Below, piece by piece: positions 1 to 9,275 of a stretch of 64,000 nucleotides of DNA. The position numbers and the translations under genes were made by a program. The notes below the pieces were generated by a model that searched no databases, had not been told where the DNA came from, and saw nothing but the letters and a program-made list of their open reading frames with translations. How positions within the stretch are numbered: the first letter of the stretch is position 1; every line of letters starts with the position of its first letter. This stretch comes from Brettanomyces bruxellensis (lineage: Eukaryota > Ascomycota > Pichiomycetes > Pichiales > Pichiaceae), in assembly GCF_011074885.1 (NCBI RefSeq), contig NC_054686.1, forward strand, positions 1,054,001 through 1,118,000, given 5' to 3'.

Positions 1-2346
1 TTTATTCCCATTTCTCTTATCAATCCTGGCTTGCCAATAATGAAGTGCATTGTCTGAAAGCTCTATATTACTATCGGTATTGACTCCGCAATGACTACCA
101 TTCAACAATAGCAGCTCTGCCGAATCAAAAACGGGTTTTCCGTCTATTCTAGAGCTGAACGGATGAGCAAGTGCATACTCAAACACACTGAACAGCACGC
201 TTGCAGGAGAATTATCATCTTCCGTTTTAATTGGTTTCGTGATGGTCAGGTTCACATCTGCCCCAAGTTCTATACTTTGAACAATTTCTCGTATATTATG
301 TTCCCGAATTGCATGTATCAAAAGTTGCGATGGATCACTGTCTGGTTTCTTAATCCAAGACTTTGCAACATACTTTTGGTTTATGAAGTTGAGTCTATCG
401 TCGTCAGAAGCATCCTCCTTAATTTTTTGCCCGGCCGGAAGCAATGCCTCATAAAACGAATTTGAAGCAGAGTTGTCGATTTGGTCAAGTAGACATCTAC
501 CCTCTCGAGTAAATGAATCAAGCTTTAATGACCTTACCTTAGAAATACCCGTTCCTAAAGATCGATGGCATGAAGAACATTTGATGCAAAAAACAACTAG
601 AAGGTTTGCAGATATCCATTCCACCCCTTCACTAGAACCACAATCGCAGCATTTAAAATTGCTCTTAGAAGCTCTCTGCACTGCATTCAAGTTAGCCAAT
701 GTGACAGACGATACTCTTCTTGTCATTTCACTATCATCTTTACTAACTGATAAAACTGTCTTCTGCTGCGCCTTATTAGAAAGCTCACTATTTCTGTGGA
801 AGCGAATTTGCTGACCTGCATCAAACAATGCTTGCATCCACTCGTCTCTTTCATTAATATCTATTGCTTGGAAATATCTTTCTACTCCCGAACTGGTCAT
901 AATTCTAAAGCAGTTCTTTCTTTTATCGGAATCCCATGACTTGATGTTGCACAACGAAATATCTATTGGTTCATTTCGAAGCGAACGGCCCTTTCTCCAA
1001 TCAATATATTCAGATAATTTTCCAGAGTGGAGAATGACCCATTGCTTATGCCATCCTGATCTTCCTTGTCCACCCTGCGTGAACAAAATACCGGACTTTT
1101 CACCTGCCGAGAGTTTGTTAAAATTACGTATCTGTGACTTAAATTTGACAAGTGAATTGCAATGCCCGACAAACGACCTGAACTCTATCCTTTTCTTTTT
1201 GTTACTCAAGAACGTTTCGTTGAGCTTCTTTCCTTCATCGCTGTTTGAGACAAACTTCAAGAATATGTGCATCAAAGAGTTATACATGACGTTAAGATAG
1301 TCAATTTTGGCAATAGTGAATGCCTTCAATCTTGAAAGAAGCTTTTCTTCCTTCACTTTTCCGGAGCTCAAGTATTTCGAAAGCCAATCATAATACCTTT
1401 TACTTTCGTCTTCAAATATTTTTTTCCTCGAAAGCAACGCATCCGCACTGATCGGCTTCGAGCCAATGCGATTCTTTATTTCTTTCATGGCTACCTTGGA
1501 CTTTTCTCCAAACATCGTCTGCAAATTAGTTTCCATGGCCTTTTCTTGAACACCGCGGGAAATCTTATTCTTTAAACTGGACGGTAGACTAAGCTTGTAT
1601 ATATCAGCTAGAGAGTGAGAAAGAACAACCTGAGAGTTGGACATTTCGGCAAGAATGTTTTCAAACTCCTCTAAGGAAGCTTTCGTTCTTGATAGGGTAC
1701 TCAGCAGGCGTGTAAGCTTGAAATCATACTCTGCTAAAGTACGTCGAAACTCAGGTCCATCTTCTAATGTGCAGGGAAACGGGCATGACTGACCGATTTC
1801 TTCAGAGGCATGTTTTGGTGTTGGAAATGCAACAGGCGATTGATCAACGGAGGTAGAACTATCTGAAACAAGGATCCCAGGAACAGGAAGTGAGGAGCTT
1901 GACTCCAACTGCTCAGTCAACGATACTGCAGGCAGCTGTTTAATCTTGTAGAATGAAAAAGTAGAATATGCTGAGGGTTTGTCATGAATGTATAGGGCAA
2001 ACACAGTATGGGAAAAGAGTTTTGCTAATGAAACACAAAAAGGATTCGAGGTGATTTCAGTTTTATTTTGTCCGCCATCAAGGGAATAACTGAGATTGTG
2101 GATATTCTCTATTAGGTCATCAGTAAGGATAATCTTCAATTGGTTATAAGGAGACGGTATTTTCAACAAAAACAGATCATCCTTTTTAATAAGCTCAACT
2201 GATGTGCTTGAAATAATTGTCTTGTCCACAAAGTCAACATCTAGTTTATTCCCGGATCCTGGCTCATCCATGAATTCCATGAAATTCAATCCACTGTTGG
2301 CATTTGAATTAGTATGTGCCAAAAGTATCCCAGCAACTGGATCCAT
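1..2346 (-). CDS. BAR-PH-ArfGAP-ankyrin protein (ACAP/Csx2-like Arf GTPase activator), 3' end outside window
   Basis: The reading frame is open from the ATG at 2346 to the left edge (782 codons), so the C-terminus is missing. A helical BAR-like region spans about residues 200-410. A PH-like domain follows at about 415-520 (GWHKQWVIL start, W near its end). An ArfGAP zinc finger starts near residue 566 with Cys pairs, then CHRSLG carrying the arginine finger and KVRSLKLD. Ankyrin-like sequence (LLIHAIREHN, LELGADVN-like) follows from about 680. In this family ArfGAP domains stimulate GTP hydrolysis by Arf proteins in vesicle traffic, and BAR and PH domains place them on curved, phosphoinositide-bearing membranes. 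S. pombe Csx2/Cnt6 and animal ACAPs share this order; S. cerevisiae Age1 is the nearest budding-yeast relative by name. The spacing between the two Cys pairs is one residue longer than usual. The domain call is firm; the ortholog name is not. Confidence 0.85.
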   Translation of the reverse strand, partial: MDPVAGILLAHTNSNANSGLNFMEFMDEPGSGNKLDVDFVDKTIISSTSVELIKKDDLFLLKIPSPYNQLKIILTDDLIENIHNLSYSLDGGQNKTEITSNPFCVSLAKLFSHTVFALYIHDKPSAYSTFSFYKIKQLPAVSLTEQLESSSSLPVPGILVSDSSTSVDQSPVAFPTPKHASEEIGQSCPFPCTLEDGPEFRRTLAEYDFKLTRLLSTLSRTKASLEEFENILAEMSNSQVVLSHSLADIYKLSLPSSLKNKISRGVQEKAMETNLQTMFGEKSKVAMKEIKNRIGSKPISADALLSRKKIFEDESKRYYDWLSKYLSSGKVKEEKLLSRLKAFTIAKIDYLNVMYNSLMHIFLKFVSNSDEGKKLNETFLSNKKKRIEFRSFVGHCNSLVKFKSQIRNFNKLSAGEKSGILFTQGGQGRSGWHKQWVILHSGKLSEYIDWRKGRSLRNEPIDISLCNIKSWDSDKRKNCFRIMTSSGVERYFQAIDINERDEWMQALFDAGQQIRFHRNSELSNKAQQKTVLSVSKDDSEMTRRVSSVTLANLNAVQRASKSNFKCCDCGSSEGVEWISANLLVVFCIKCSSCHRSLGTGISKVRSLKLDSFTREGRCLLDQIDNSASNSFYEALLPAGQKIKEDASDDDRLNFINQKYVAKSWIKKPDSDPSQLLIHAIREHNIREIVQSIELGADVNLTITKPIKTEDDNSPASVLFSVFEYALAHPFSSRIDGKPVFDSAELLLLNGSHCGVNTDSNIELSDNALHYWQARIDKRNGNK

Positions 2347-3751
2347 TATTATGGCAATATACTACTAATAATGATCACCACTTGGTACTTTTAAACGTCT
2401 TGCCGTAAAGGGCTTATGAAATTTTCTCCGATAATCTCTCCGATATACCTGTAGCTTACGGCAACACCTAAAACTAAAATTAAACCTTTAAATTCAACGA
2501 TTCACCAATAGAATGCCAATGAATGAAGTTACTGTGCCAGATCTTCCTTTTGTAAAAACAATAATCGTGTTGTCTTGGCATTTTGACGGGTAGTTAAGAG
2601 ACTCGGAATGTTCGACCCTAAGGGAAACAATTTTTTTTTTTCGTTGCGTCGATGGACGTAAAATTGAGACTGAATGTGCTCCTCCTTTTTCTCAGGGTTT
2701 GTCAAATACATTTCTAGATTTCATATGAAGCAATCTTACAATGTTCTCTTTATTCTGTATCACCACTTCTAGAAAGCCTCGAATATAAAAGAGAGATGAG
2801 GGATCACGACAATTTCGTGTTCGCTTTACCACTCTTGGTGCATCTGATCAATCATGGATATAAATAGACACCCCTGCACCAACTAATTTGGGAAATGCAC
2901 AACCCCATGGAAATAGTCAAGCAGCGGACCAGGGCCGTACGGAACTCGTATTTTAAGCCCGTAAAACTGGTTGGTGTTATATAATTAAAAAGTAGGAAGG
3001 TGGTGCGATTGTCGCTTTCGAGAAGAACTTAATACTGGAAACGTGTGTCTCACGTCCATATTAAAACCTATCAGTTGTCTACGTGAAAATAAACACCGAA
3101 TAATGCTTGGATTGTAAACATATCCCATGATTTTGGTATTTATGGAGGAGAAACCAGTCCTCGTGTCAAAAATGCCTCCAACAAATTAAAAACCAAGGCA
3201 TTTCACCAAAAAAAGAGCAACAACAACAAAAAAATAAAAACGTGTCAAACATAAATAATGCAATTGAGATACATATCGACAAGTTATTCAGCATTTGTTC
3301 GGAGTTCTGGGGTAAGACGCATCTGTATTTATTTACGTTATCGTTCATACTTGTGTTAGTCCGTACTAATCTTACCGGCAGCTTTGCTTGTGCGCGTTTT
3401 TTTTATTTTTTATTTTTATTTCTTTATTTTTTTCCCCTCCCTGATTATGTCATGCACTAATCAGTGAATTTACCATATGTGATTCATTCTACCGGGACCT
3501 TCCGTACGCCTCCTGTATTTATTCTTATACACTCATCATTCTTGCGTTACACTTTTCGTTTACTTGTTTACTCTATTTTTTGTCTTTTTTGGCTTAGTAA
3601 GTTCTGCGGGTCTTTGGACTACCAGTACCTAAGCATTATTTGCATATTATTCTTAAAGCATTAAGCAAATCAAGGTGCCAAGTGATTTCCTAACTACTGA
3701 AAAGCTCTTCGTTCGATTAAGTATACATCGTTTTGGCGCTCAAAGTGTACA
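2347..3751. other. Divergent intergenic region (ArfGAP gene / MAG2), 1.4 kb
   Basis: It holds the promoters of both flanking genes and no convincing gene. Short ORFs here are low complexity or lack an ATG. Visible elements are a GCGCG (3392-3396) directly joined to a T-rich (A)TTTTT tract (3397-3433), a CAA/A-rich stretch (3214-3240), and a CGG-N7-CCG pair (2925-2937) of the kind Zn2Cys6 factors can bind. No tRNA B-box was seen. Confidence 0.6.
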
Positions 3752-5794
3752 ATGTCGAAAAAGGAATCAAAAGGTGGCAACGGCAGTATAAAAGTTACAT
3801 CAGGGAACTCACAAATGGTCAACAATATACCAAAAGGTCCTCGTCACAACAAACTTTCGAATAAGAACGTGAATGAGTCACGAAAAGGTGCAAGAAGGAG
3901 AAGCAACGGCAATCATTCGAAGAGATATCAGCATGCAGAGGCGTCGGATCATTCAGCATCGAGAGGATCGGACTCAGAGAAGAATAGTAGACCAAAGTTA
4001 GTGACAGATGATGACTTCATGCTGAGCAGATCTATTTTGAAATCAAGTAAGAGAGGCATTGATATAAGCCATTTACTTGACTACACGATTGCAGATGATG
4101 AACCAAGAATGTTGGAATCTATCGAAACAGTATCGAGAAGAAGGAGAAAATCACATGGTCGCAGACGTTCCAGTTACAAGAGAAGCCCTAACTTGAACTT
4201 AAGTGGCCGGTATTATATAAACGTCAACTACAAGTTTATAGTGGATTATCGACTATCATACAAGGCGCAGATACTCGACCCAAATATGCCACTTGATGAT
4301 GCCACTATTGTCAGGGTGATAATCAATGGCAAAGACTACCAGTGTCCAATATGTCTCAGCGATGAGTTTGTTGCACCTAGAATGACTTCTTGTGGTCACG
4401 TGTTCTGCTATCCTTGTCTTATACGACTTTTTGCATCGTCAGCAGCCGAGGATGAGAAGAAAACACAGAGAGTTCAACTTCCTGGAAGGCGTTCTGCCAC
4501 TTGCCCACTTTGCAATGATGTGATTCGTGAACACCAGAGATTACTTCCTGTTTTAGTCAACAGAGAAGAGGCAGAGGCACCAGCACCGGATGAATACGCC
4601 AAATTTACGTTAATGTATAGGCCGGCAAACCGAATATTTGCGCAGCCAGTTCAACTTTACTTGGAAAAATCGGAGTTTGAGGGAAATATACCTTGGATCG
4701 AACGTGGTTCAACGCCGACAGACTTTTTTGATACCTCCAAGTATGTCAAGTATTCGAGGCTTATGAAATGTGACGAAAAGTTCATTCTAAGCTGCTTTGC
4801 GAACGAGCTCTCGGCACTTAAGACTCATAAGGAGTATGATAAAGAGGTTTATCATGATTCGGGACTGTATTACGATCTTGCTACAAACAATATAGATGAG
4901 CAGATTCGCAGTACGAAGAAGTCGTTTGCAGAAGAGAAATCTGGGTCAATAGCTGCACCAAATTACAATCATATTGATCATGATGGTGCTTTGACTGAAG
5001 AGGAGATTAACAAACTTTTGATTGAACAGAATAACTACAACTTTGACAAGGAGGAAAAGGGATACTTTTTCTACCAGTGCTTGACCAGCCAAAATTCAAA
5101 GGTGAAGTATTTTCTCTCTGGGTTGGATGTCCAGATATTGAGGGCCATATATGGAGAATACCAGTATTTCCCATTCAATCTAAGAATGAAGCTGGAAAAT
5201 ATATCATATGAGGATGATATAGTCACAGAGGATATGATTCACAGACTGAAGTATGTGGGCCACCTTCCTGTGGGAACTTCTGTTGGATTTTGCCAATTAT
5301 GCTGGATAGAGCCACACAATCATTTAATGCCTCCGGATGTTTTTAGGGAGTTCAAAAAGAGGCTTAAGGAGAGAACCAGAAGCACAAAGGATAGAAAAAG
5401 AAGAGAGGACCACGATAAAAAAGCCTTTGATAAGGAACTTGAGCTAAGAACCTTAAAATTTTATGCGTCTGAGAATAATTTGCCCCTGGAACAGTATGGA
5501 CACTCTGATCCTGCACTAGGTGGGCTATCAACTTCAAGTGTAAATTTGACAGACGAATTTCAGCCAACTTTGACCACCGCTTATGCGGCATCAGAAGAGG
5601 GTATCGATAAGCAAGATACGCAGTTTGGCACATCTGTTTGGGGTACAAAGATTCCTCTGTCTGAAGAAGAACTTAAGCAGAAAGAGGAGGACTCTCAGGA
5701 TATTGAAAGAATTATTCAAGAAGCCAAGACTAGTCAAGGTAAGCAGGGAAAGAAGGGACGGAGAAAGAAAAGAATTGTACTATCTCTTCAGTAG
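3752..5794 (+). CDS. MAG2: Mag2/RNF10-type RING E3 ubiquitin ligase
   Basis: A 680-residue protein with a basic, low-complexity N-terminus and a RING finger at about residues 196-262. The RING reads CPICL, then CGHVFCYPC, then CPLCND after a 35-residue spacer. The C-terminal half has FxF/Y-rich segments typical of RNF10, and the tail is a Lys/Arg-rich stretch. S. cerevisiae Mag2 (about 670 residues) and human RNF10 share this plan. Known role: Mag2 monoubiquitinates small-subunit protein uS3 on non-functional 40S subunits, starting 18S rRNA decay. The ATG at 3752 opens the frame and no other ATG upstream is in frame. The gene is followed in the same direction by the PMT gene. The RING is certain; orthology is strongly supported by the flanking sequence. 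Confidence 0.85.
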   Translation: MSKKESKGGNGSIKVTSGNSQMVNNIPKGPRHNKLSNKNVNESRKGARRRSNGNHSKRYQHAEASDHSASRGSDSEKNSRPKLVTDDDFMLSRSILKSSKRGIDISHLLDYTIADDEPRMLESIETVSRRRRKSHGRRRSSYKRSPNLNLSGRYYINVNYKFIVDYRLSYKAQILDPNMPLDDATIVRVIINGKDYQCPICLSDEFVAPRMTSCGHVFCYPCLIRLFASSAAEDEKKTQRVQLPGRRSATCPLCNDVIREHQRLLPVLVNREEAEAPAPDEYAKFTLMYRPANRIFAQPVQLYLEKSEFEGNIPWIERGSTPTDFFDTSKYVKYSRLMKCDEKFILSCFANELSALKTHKEYDKEVYHDSGLYYDLATNNIDEQIRSTKKSFAEEKSGSIAAPNYNHIDHDGALTEEEINKLLIEQNNYNFDKEEKGYFFYQCLTSQNSKVKYFLSGLDVQILRAIYGEYQYFPFNLRMKLENISYEDDIVTEDMIHRLKYVGHLPVGTSVGFCQLCWIEPHNHLMPPDVFREFKKRLKERTRSTKDRKRREDHDKKAFDKELELRTLKFYASENNLPLEQYGHSDPALGGLSTSSVNLTDEFQPTLTTAYAASEEGIDKQDTQFGTSVWGTKIPLSEEELKQKEEDSQDIERIIQEAKTSQGKQGKKGRRKKRIVLSLQ

Positions 5795-6158
5795 TGCCAT
5801 TGAAAAGGAAGATTTTACTACAAATAATTGATAATGTGGGTTATGTTTACCTTTTTTCACCAAACGAGATCATAAATACGTAAGAAATAATACATTCATT
5901 TATAGAATAAGCAATTGTTATGTTTTGGGAATGGGACTGACTGACTGGACTGAGTAAGCATCGCGTAATTTCGTTTTTTTTTTTATTTTTTTTTTTATTA
6001 ATTTTTTCGCGATTATCTGTGCTAAGGTTTGTTGACAGCACCAACAATCTTCTTACTTTTCAGCATAACGTCGAATTCTCCTATAAGAGATTACTCTGTT
6101 CATTGTCAGGTTTCATAATTGCAGAGAAGAATTTAATTGGACATCGATCGCAGGTAAA
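5795..6158. other. Intergenic region MAG2-PMT with T-rich tract
   Basis: It contains the MAG2 3' flank and the PMT promoter. A T-rich tract with embedded A's (5973-6007) is bracketed by CGCG at 5962-5965 and 6008-6011. No gene seen. Confidence 0.5.
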
Positions 6159-8330
6159 ATGTCTGAGGAAAATGCAGAGTTCATAGGGGAGAAGGGTCCT
6201 CAAAGGAGATATGTTTCGGAACAGCATTCTTTCAGACTTACCCAGATATCTACAAGCCAAAAGATTCAACTATTAATCTTAACAATCCTTGCCTTGATTA
6301 CAAGAGAGTGGAAAATCGATGAGCCATCAACTGTTGTTTTTGATGAGTTGGTTGTTGGTAATTCCGTCAATTCCTATATAAGCCACAAAATTACGTCTGA
6401 CATCAATCCTCCGGCTGGAAAGATAATATACGCCTGGATTGCCAGCTTGTTCAATTATACTATTCCAAAGCTTGGCTTTCGTCCAAATGCGTCCTATGTC
6501 AATGCCGATGGAAATTTGCTATTTCCTTATACTTTGCTCAGAACATTTAGTGCTGTTTGCGGGTCCTCATTGGTTATTTTCATGTACAAAACATTAAGAT
6601 CATCCGGGGTGAGACACTCGATTGCTCTATTTGGTGGATTTCTTGTTCTTTTCGAAAACTCAATTGTGGTTCAATCAAGATTCTTCTTTTTAGATGCCCC
6701 ATTTTTGGCCGCAATCGCCTTTGCCATCTCCTCGATTAAGTCTGGAGACTCTATGAGGACATTCAGTAGAAAATGGCTTGCTTGTCTATTTCTCTCGGCC
6801 ATTTCTCTAGGCTATACCATATCGTTGAAAACATCGGGATTCTTTGTTTTGGTGTGGGCCTTTGCTGTTACAATCAAGCAGATATGGTACATGATCGGAG
6901 ATTTGAAAGTCAAAAAATGCTCGATATGGAGATTCACCGTATTGAAATTCATGTTGTATTTGGTGATTCCAGCTTCAATCTACATCTATTTCTTTTTTGT
7001 TCACATAAACTTGCTAACAGAACGTGGTCCTGCATACGAGGAGTTATCTCCGGAATACCAGAGGAGTTTGATTAACAACCATTTGGAACATGTTTACAAG
7101 GATGTTTTCTACGGATCATCCATCACTCTAAGACATTATACAACTGGAAACTACCTCCATTCGTATGATGCAAAATATAAAAATGGTCACCAACAAGTCA
7201 CTTTGGTTGAGCAATTTGAAGATCCTTTGAATAGATGGTTTTTGGAAGAAGCAGGTACGAACCCTAGTACTGATCTGCTCGAGAGAAATATTTCTATTCC
7301 TTCCTGGGGTAGAGTTCGTCTATACCACAATGGTACAGAAAAGCACTTGAGAGTTGATCCTGATGCTAAGCCTCCTTTATCAGAGCAAGACTACAACAGA
7401 GAGGTGACTGCTTTAGGAAATAACACATGGTTAGGCGATGATTATACCGATTTAGAAGTCAGAATTGCTCCAGATTATTGCAAGACCAATGCATCCAAAG
7501 GAAGAGTCCAGGCAATTGATACAGTTTTTCAGCTCTATAGTCATAGAAAGGGCTGCTTTTTGCTAGGTACTTCAAAAAAGTTGCCCGAAGCTTGGGGACA
7601 CGGACAAAGTGAAGTGCTATGCATTGAATCACCAAAATTTGAAAGATCATTGTGGTACATTGACTCCAACGAACATCCACTATTTGACGAAACCACACCT
7701 ACTGTTGAGTTTAAAAAGCTTTCCTTCTGGGATAAATTTGTTGAATTGAACAAGCTTTTGTTTCGGACGTTGGCATCGAATAAGTTTGATCATCCATTCA
7801 TGTCTAAGCCTAAGGATTGGGTCATGCTGAATAGTGGTATTCCTTATTACTCCGAGGATAACAAATTTGTTTACCTATTTGGTAATGTTATCACATACCA
7901 TCTGGTTGTGCTTTGTGTGTTCTGTTATGCATTATGGCAAATATGTCGCCTTATATTGTGGAATCCACACAAGGAATTACGCTTTAGTGAGAGAACATAC
8001 AAGTACGAGTTTCATGGTCTTGACTACTTTCTTGGATATGTCATCAATCTAATTCCGTACGTCCTTCTTGACCAAACTTTCTTTTTGTTCTGCTATTTGC
8101 CTGCTTTGTATTTTGGTATTCTTTTGGTTGGACAGACTTTCGAACTGATTGTTTCTAAAAGACCAAGCATTGGATACTTATTTACCTGCTTGTGGGCAAT
8201 TGCTGTTTTTTTAACCTTCGTGAAATTTTCACCACTGATCTTTGGTCTTAAATGGAACAAAGAGAATTGCATGTCTCTTTTGCTATTTTCAACCTGGGAT
8301 AACTTCTGTGCCGCTTACAAGGACGAATGA
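6159..8330 (+). CDS. Protein O-mannosyltransferase (PMT family), divergent member
   Basis: A 723-residue multi-pass ER membrane enzyme. PMTs transfer mannose from dolichyl-phosphate-mannose to Ser/Thr of secretory proteins. Visible features: the first luminal loop with the acidic pair FDE (residues 61-63) and an NPPAGK motif; a run of hydrophobic helices (about 80-290) including the LFENSIVVQSRFFFLDAP segment typical of the family; a luminal MIR region (about 315-510) with GSSITLRHYTTGNYLHS and an LYSHRKGCFLLGTSKKLPEAWG repeat; and four more hydrophobic helices to the C-terminus. The usual HPP of the first loop is NPP here, and the loop diverges from Pmt1, Pmt2 and Pmt4. This suggests a Pmt7 (YDR307W)-like or lineage-specific member. 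Ends in KDE, not a standard HDEL signal. The family is certain; the subfamily is open. Confidence 0.88.
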   Translation: MSEENAEFIGEKGPQRRYVSEQHSFRLTQISTSQKIQLLILTILALITREWKIDEPSTVVFDELVVGNSVNSYISHKITSDINPPAGKIIYAWIASLFNYTIPKLGFRPNASYVNADGNLLFPYTLLRTFSAVCGSSLVIFMYKTLRSSGVRHSIALFGGFLVLFENSIVVQSRFFFLDAPFLAAIAFAISSIKSGDSMRTFSRKWLACLFLSAISLGYTISLKTSGFFVLVWAFAVTIKQIWYMIGDLKVKKCSIWRFTVLKFMLYLVIPASIYIYFFFVHINLLTERGPAYEELSPEYQRSLINNHLEHVYKDVFYGSSITLRHYTTGNYLHSYDAKYKNGHQQVTLVEQFEDPLNRWFLEEAGTNPSTDLLERNISIPSWGRVRLYHNGTEKHLRVDPDAKPPLSEQDYNREVTALGNNTWLGDDYTDLEVRIAPDYCKTNASKGRVQAIDTVFQLYSHRKGCFLLGTSKKLPEAWGHGQSEVLCIESPKFERSLWYIDSNEHPLFDETTPTVEFKKLSFWDKFVELNKLLFRTLASNKFDHPFMSKPKDWVMLNSGIPYYSEDNKFVYLFGNVITYHLVVLCVFCYALWQICRLILWNPHKELRFSERTYKYEFHGLDYFLGYVINLIPYVLLDQTFFLFCYLPALYFGILLVGQTFELIVSKRPSIGYLFTCLWAIAVFLTFVKFSPLIFGLKWNKENCMSLLLFSTWDNFCAAYKDE

Positions 8331-8473
8331 AGAGAATGACTAAGTAACGATATATCATATTTACGTTGATCTGCATACATACTTTCATAAATCAATGTTT
8401 CACTACTGCCGTAGATTTTTAAAGCTTATTATATTAGAAAAGTGCTATTTTTGGTGTTAATTGATTGCCGTTA

Positions 8474-8968
8474 CTAATCCCGTGTCTCTGCAATGCCCTT
8501 ACTAACGAGCAACGTTAGTTTATCAACTACTCGCATCAAATCCTGCTTCTTCAATATAGTTTCTTGCTTCTTAAGCTCAACCTCTTCTAACTGTTTATTT
8601 AACATTTGAATCTTTTTCAATTGCTCTTCCTTTGACACACCCACACCTGGCAAAGTCTCTATAATTGTCAATATTTGTTTCGTTTTCGTGATGATATCTC
8701 TCGAAAGCTCTTGTAAGTTCGACTGGAAATCTAACTGTGATGCTGGATGGTAATCTGAGTCCATCACCTTTGGATCAGTATCATTCAACTTTACCGAGTC
8801 ATGATTTTGATCGATATAAGTTAAGGATGCAAAGAACATATCCGTTAACTGTAGGGTAAAGTAAATGCTTCAAAGTTAGTTAACATTGCAAAAAAAATAC
8901 TTTTGACAAATGAAATAAGAACGTACCTGGTCCAAGCAAAGCTGTAGTTGTGTAAGTCTATCCGCCAT
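8474..8968 (-). CDS. MED21: Mediator subunit Med21 (Srb7), one intron
   Basis: Two exons give 138 residues. Exon 1 (8927-8968) encodes MADRLTQLQLCLDQ, the near-invariant Med21 N-terminus. The intron (8849-8926, 78 nt) has donor GTACGT, branch-like AACTAAC and acceptor CTACAG. Exon 2 (8474-8848) continues LTDMFFASLTYIDQNHD and carries the coiled-coil region LPGVGVSKEEQLKKIQML, as in S. cerevisiae Srb7 (140 residues). Med21 pairs with Med7 in the middle module of Mediator, which links activators to RNA polymerase II, and is essential in yeast. An annotation that ignores the intron would start at an internal Met at 8839 and lose the conserved N-terminus. Confidence is high because both exons match the family and splicing keeps the frame. 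Confidence 0.95.
8849..8926 (-). other. Spliceosomal intron of MED21
   Basis: 78 nt, phase 0. The donor is GTACGT (8926-8921), an AACTAAC branch-like site lies about 30 nt before the CTACAG acceptor, and removal joins LCLDQ to LTDMFF as in other Med21 proteins. Confidence 0.93.
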
Positions 8969-9275
8969 TTTTATCCAACTTAGCTCATTAATACAGCCTA
9001 AATATTTATTAAGATTGCAATAAAGTATACGGTTATTATCTAAAGCGGGGGAGAATCCAAGAGTTGATATATTTTGAAGTTTTCCGTGCAAACGGATCTC
9101 GAAAAAAGCACAGAGCGAAATCTCACGCCGAGACAAATATCCGTATAATCTGCTATATGAACCTGACACAGCTTTAAAAATCCAATCACACAAATTTAAT
9201 CGCACAAGTTACTCATTCGCACCGGACATTATACTGAAATAAGGATACCCATCTGATCAGCATTTAAGTTAAAAC
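8969..9275. other. Divergent promoter MED21 / PEX12
   Basis: About 307 bp between two divergently transcribed starts. AT-rich; no gene or distinctive motif recognised. Confidence 0.4.

Noticed and set aside
8876..9205. A 109-codon frame on the minus strand upstream of MED21
   Set aside because: It has no function of its own; it merely reads through MED21 exon 1 into the intron. Only the MADRLTQ part is real and belongs to MED21.
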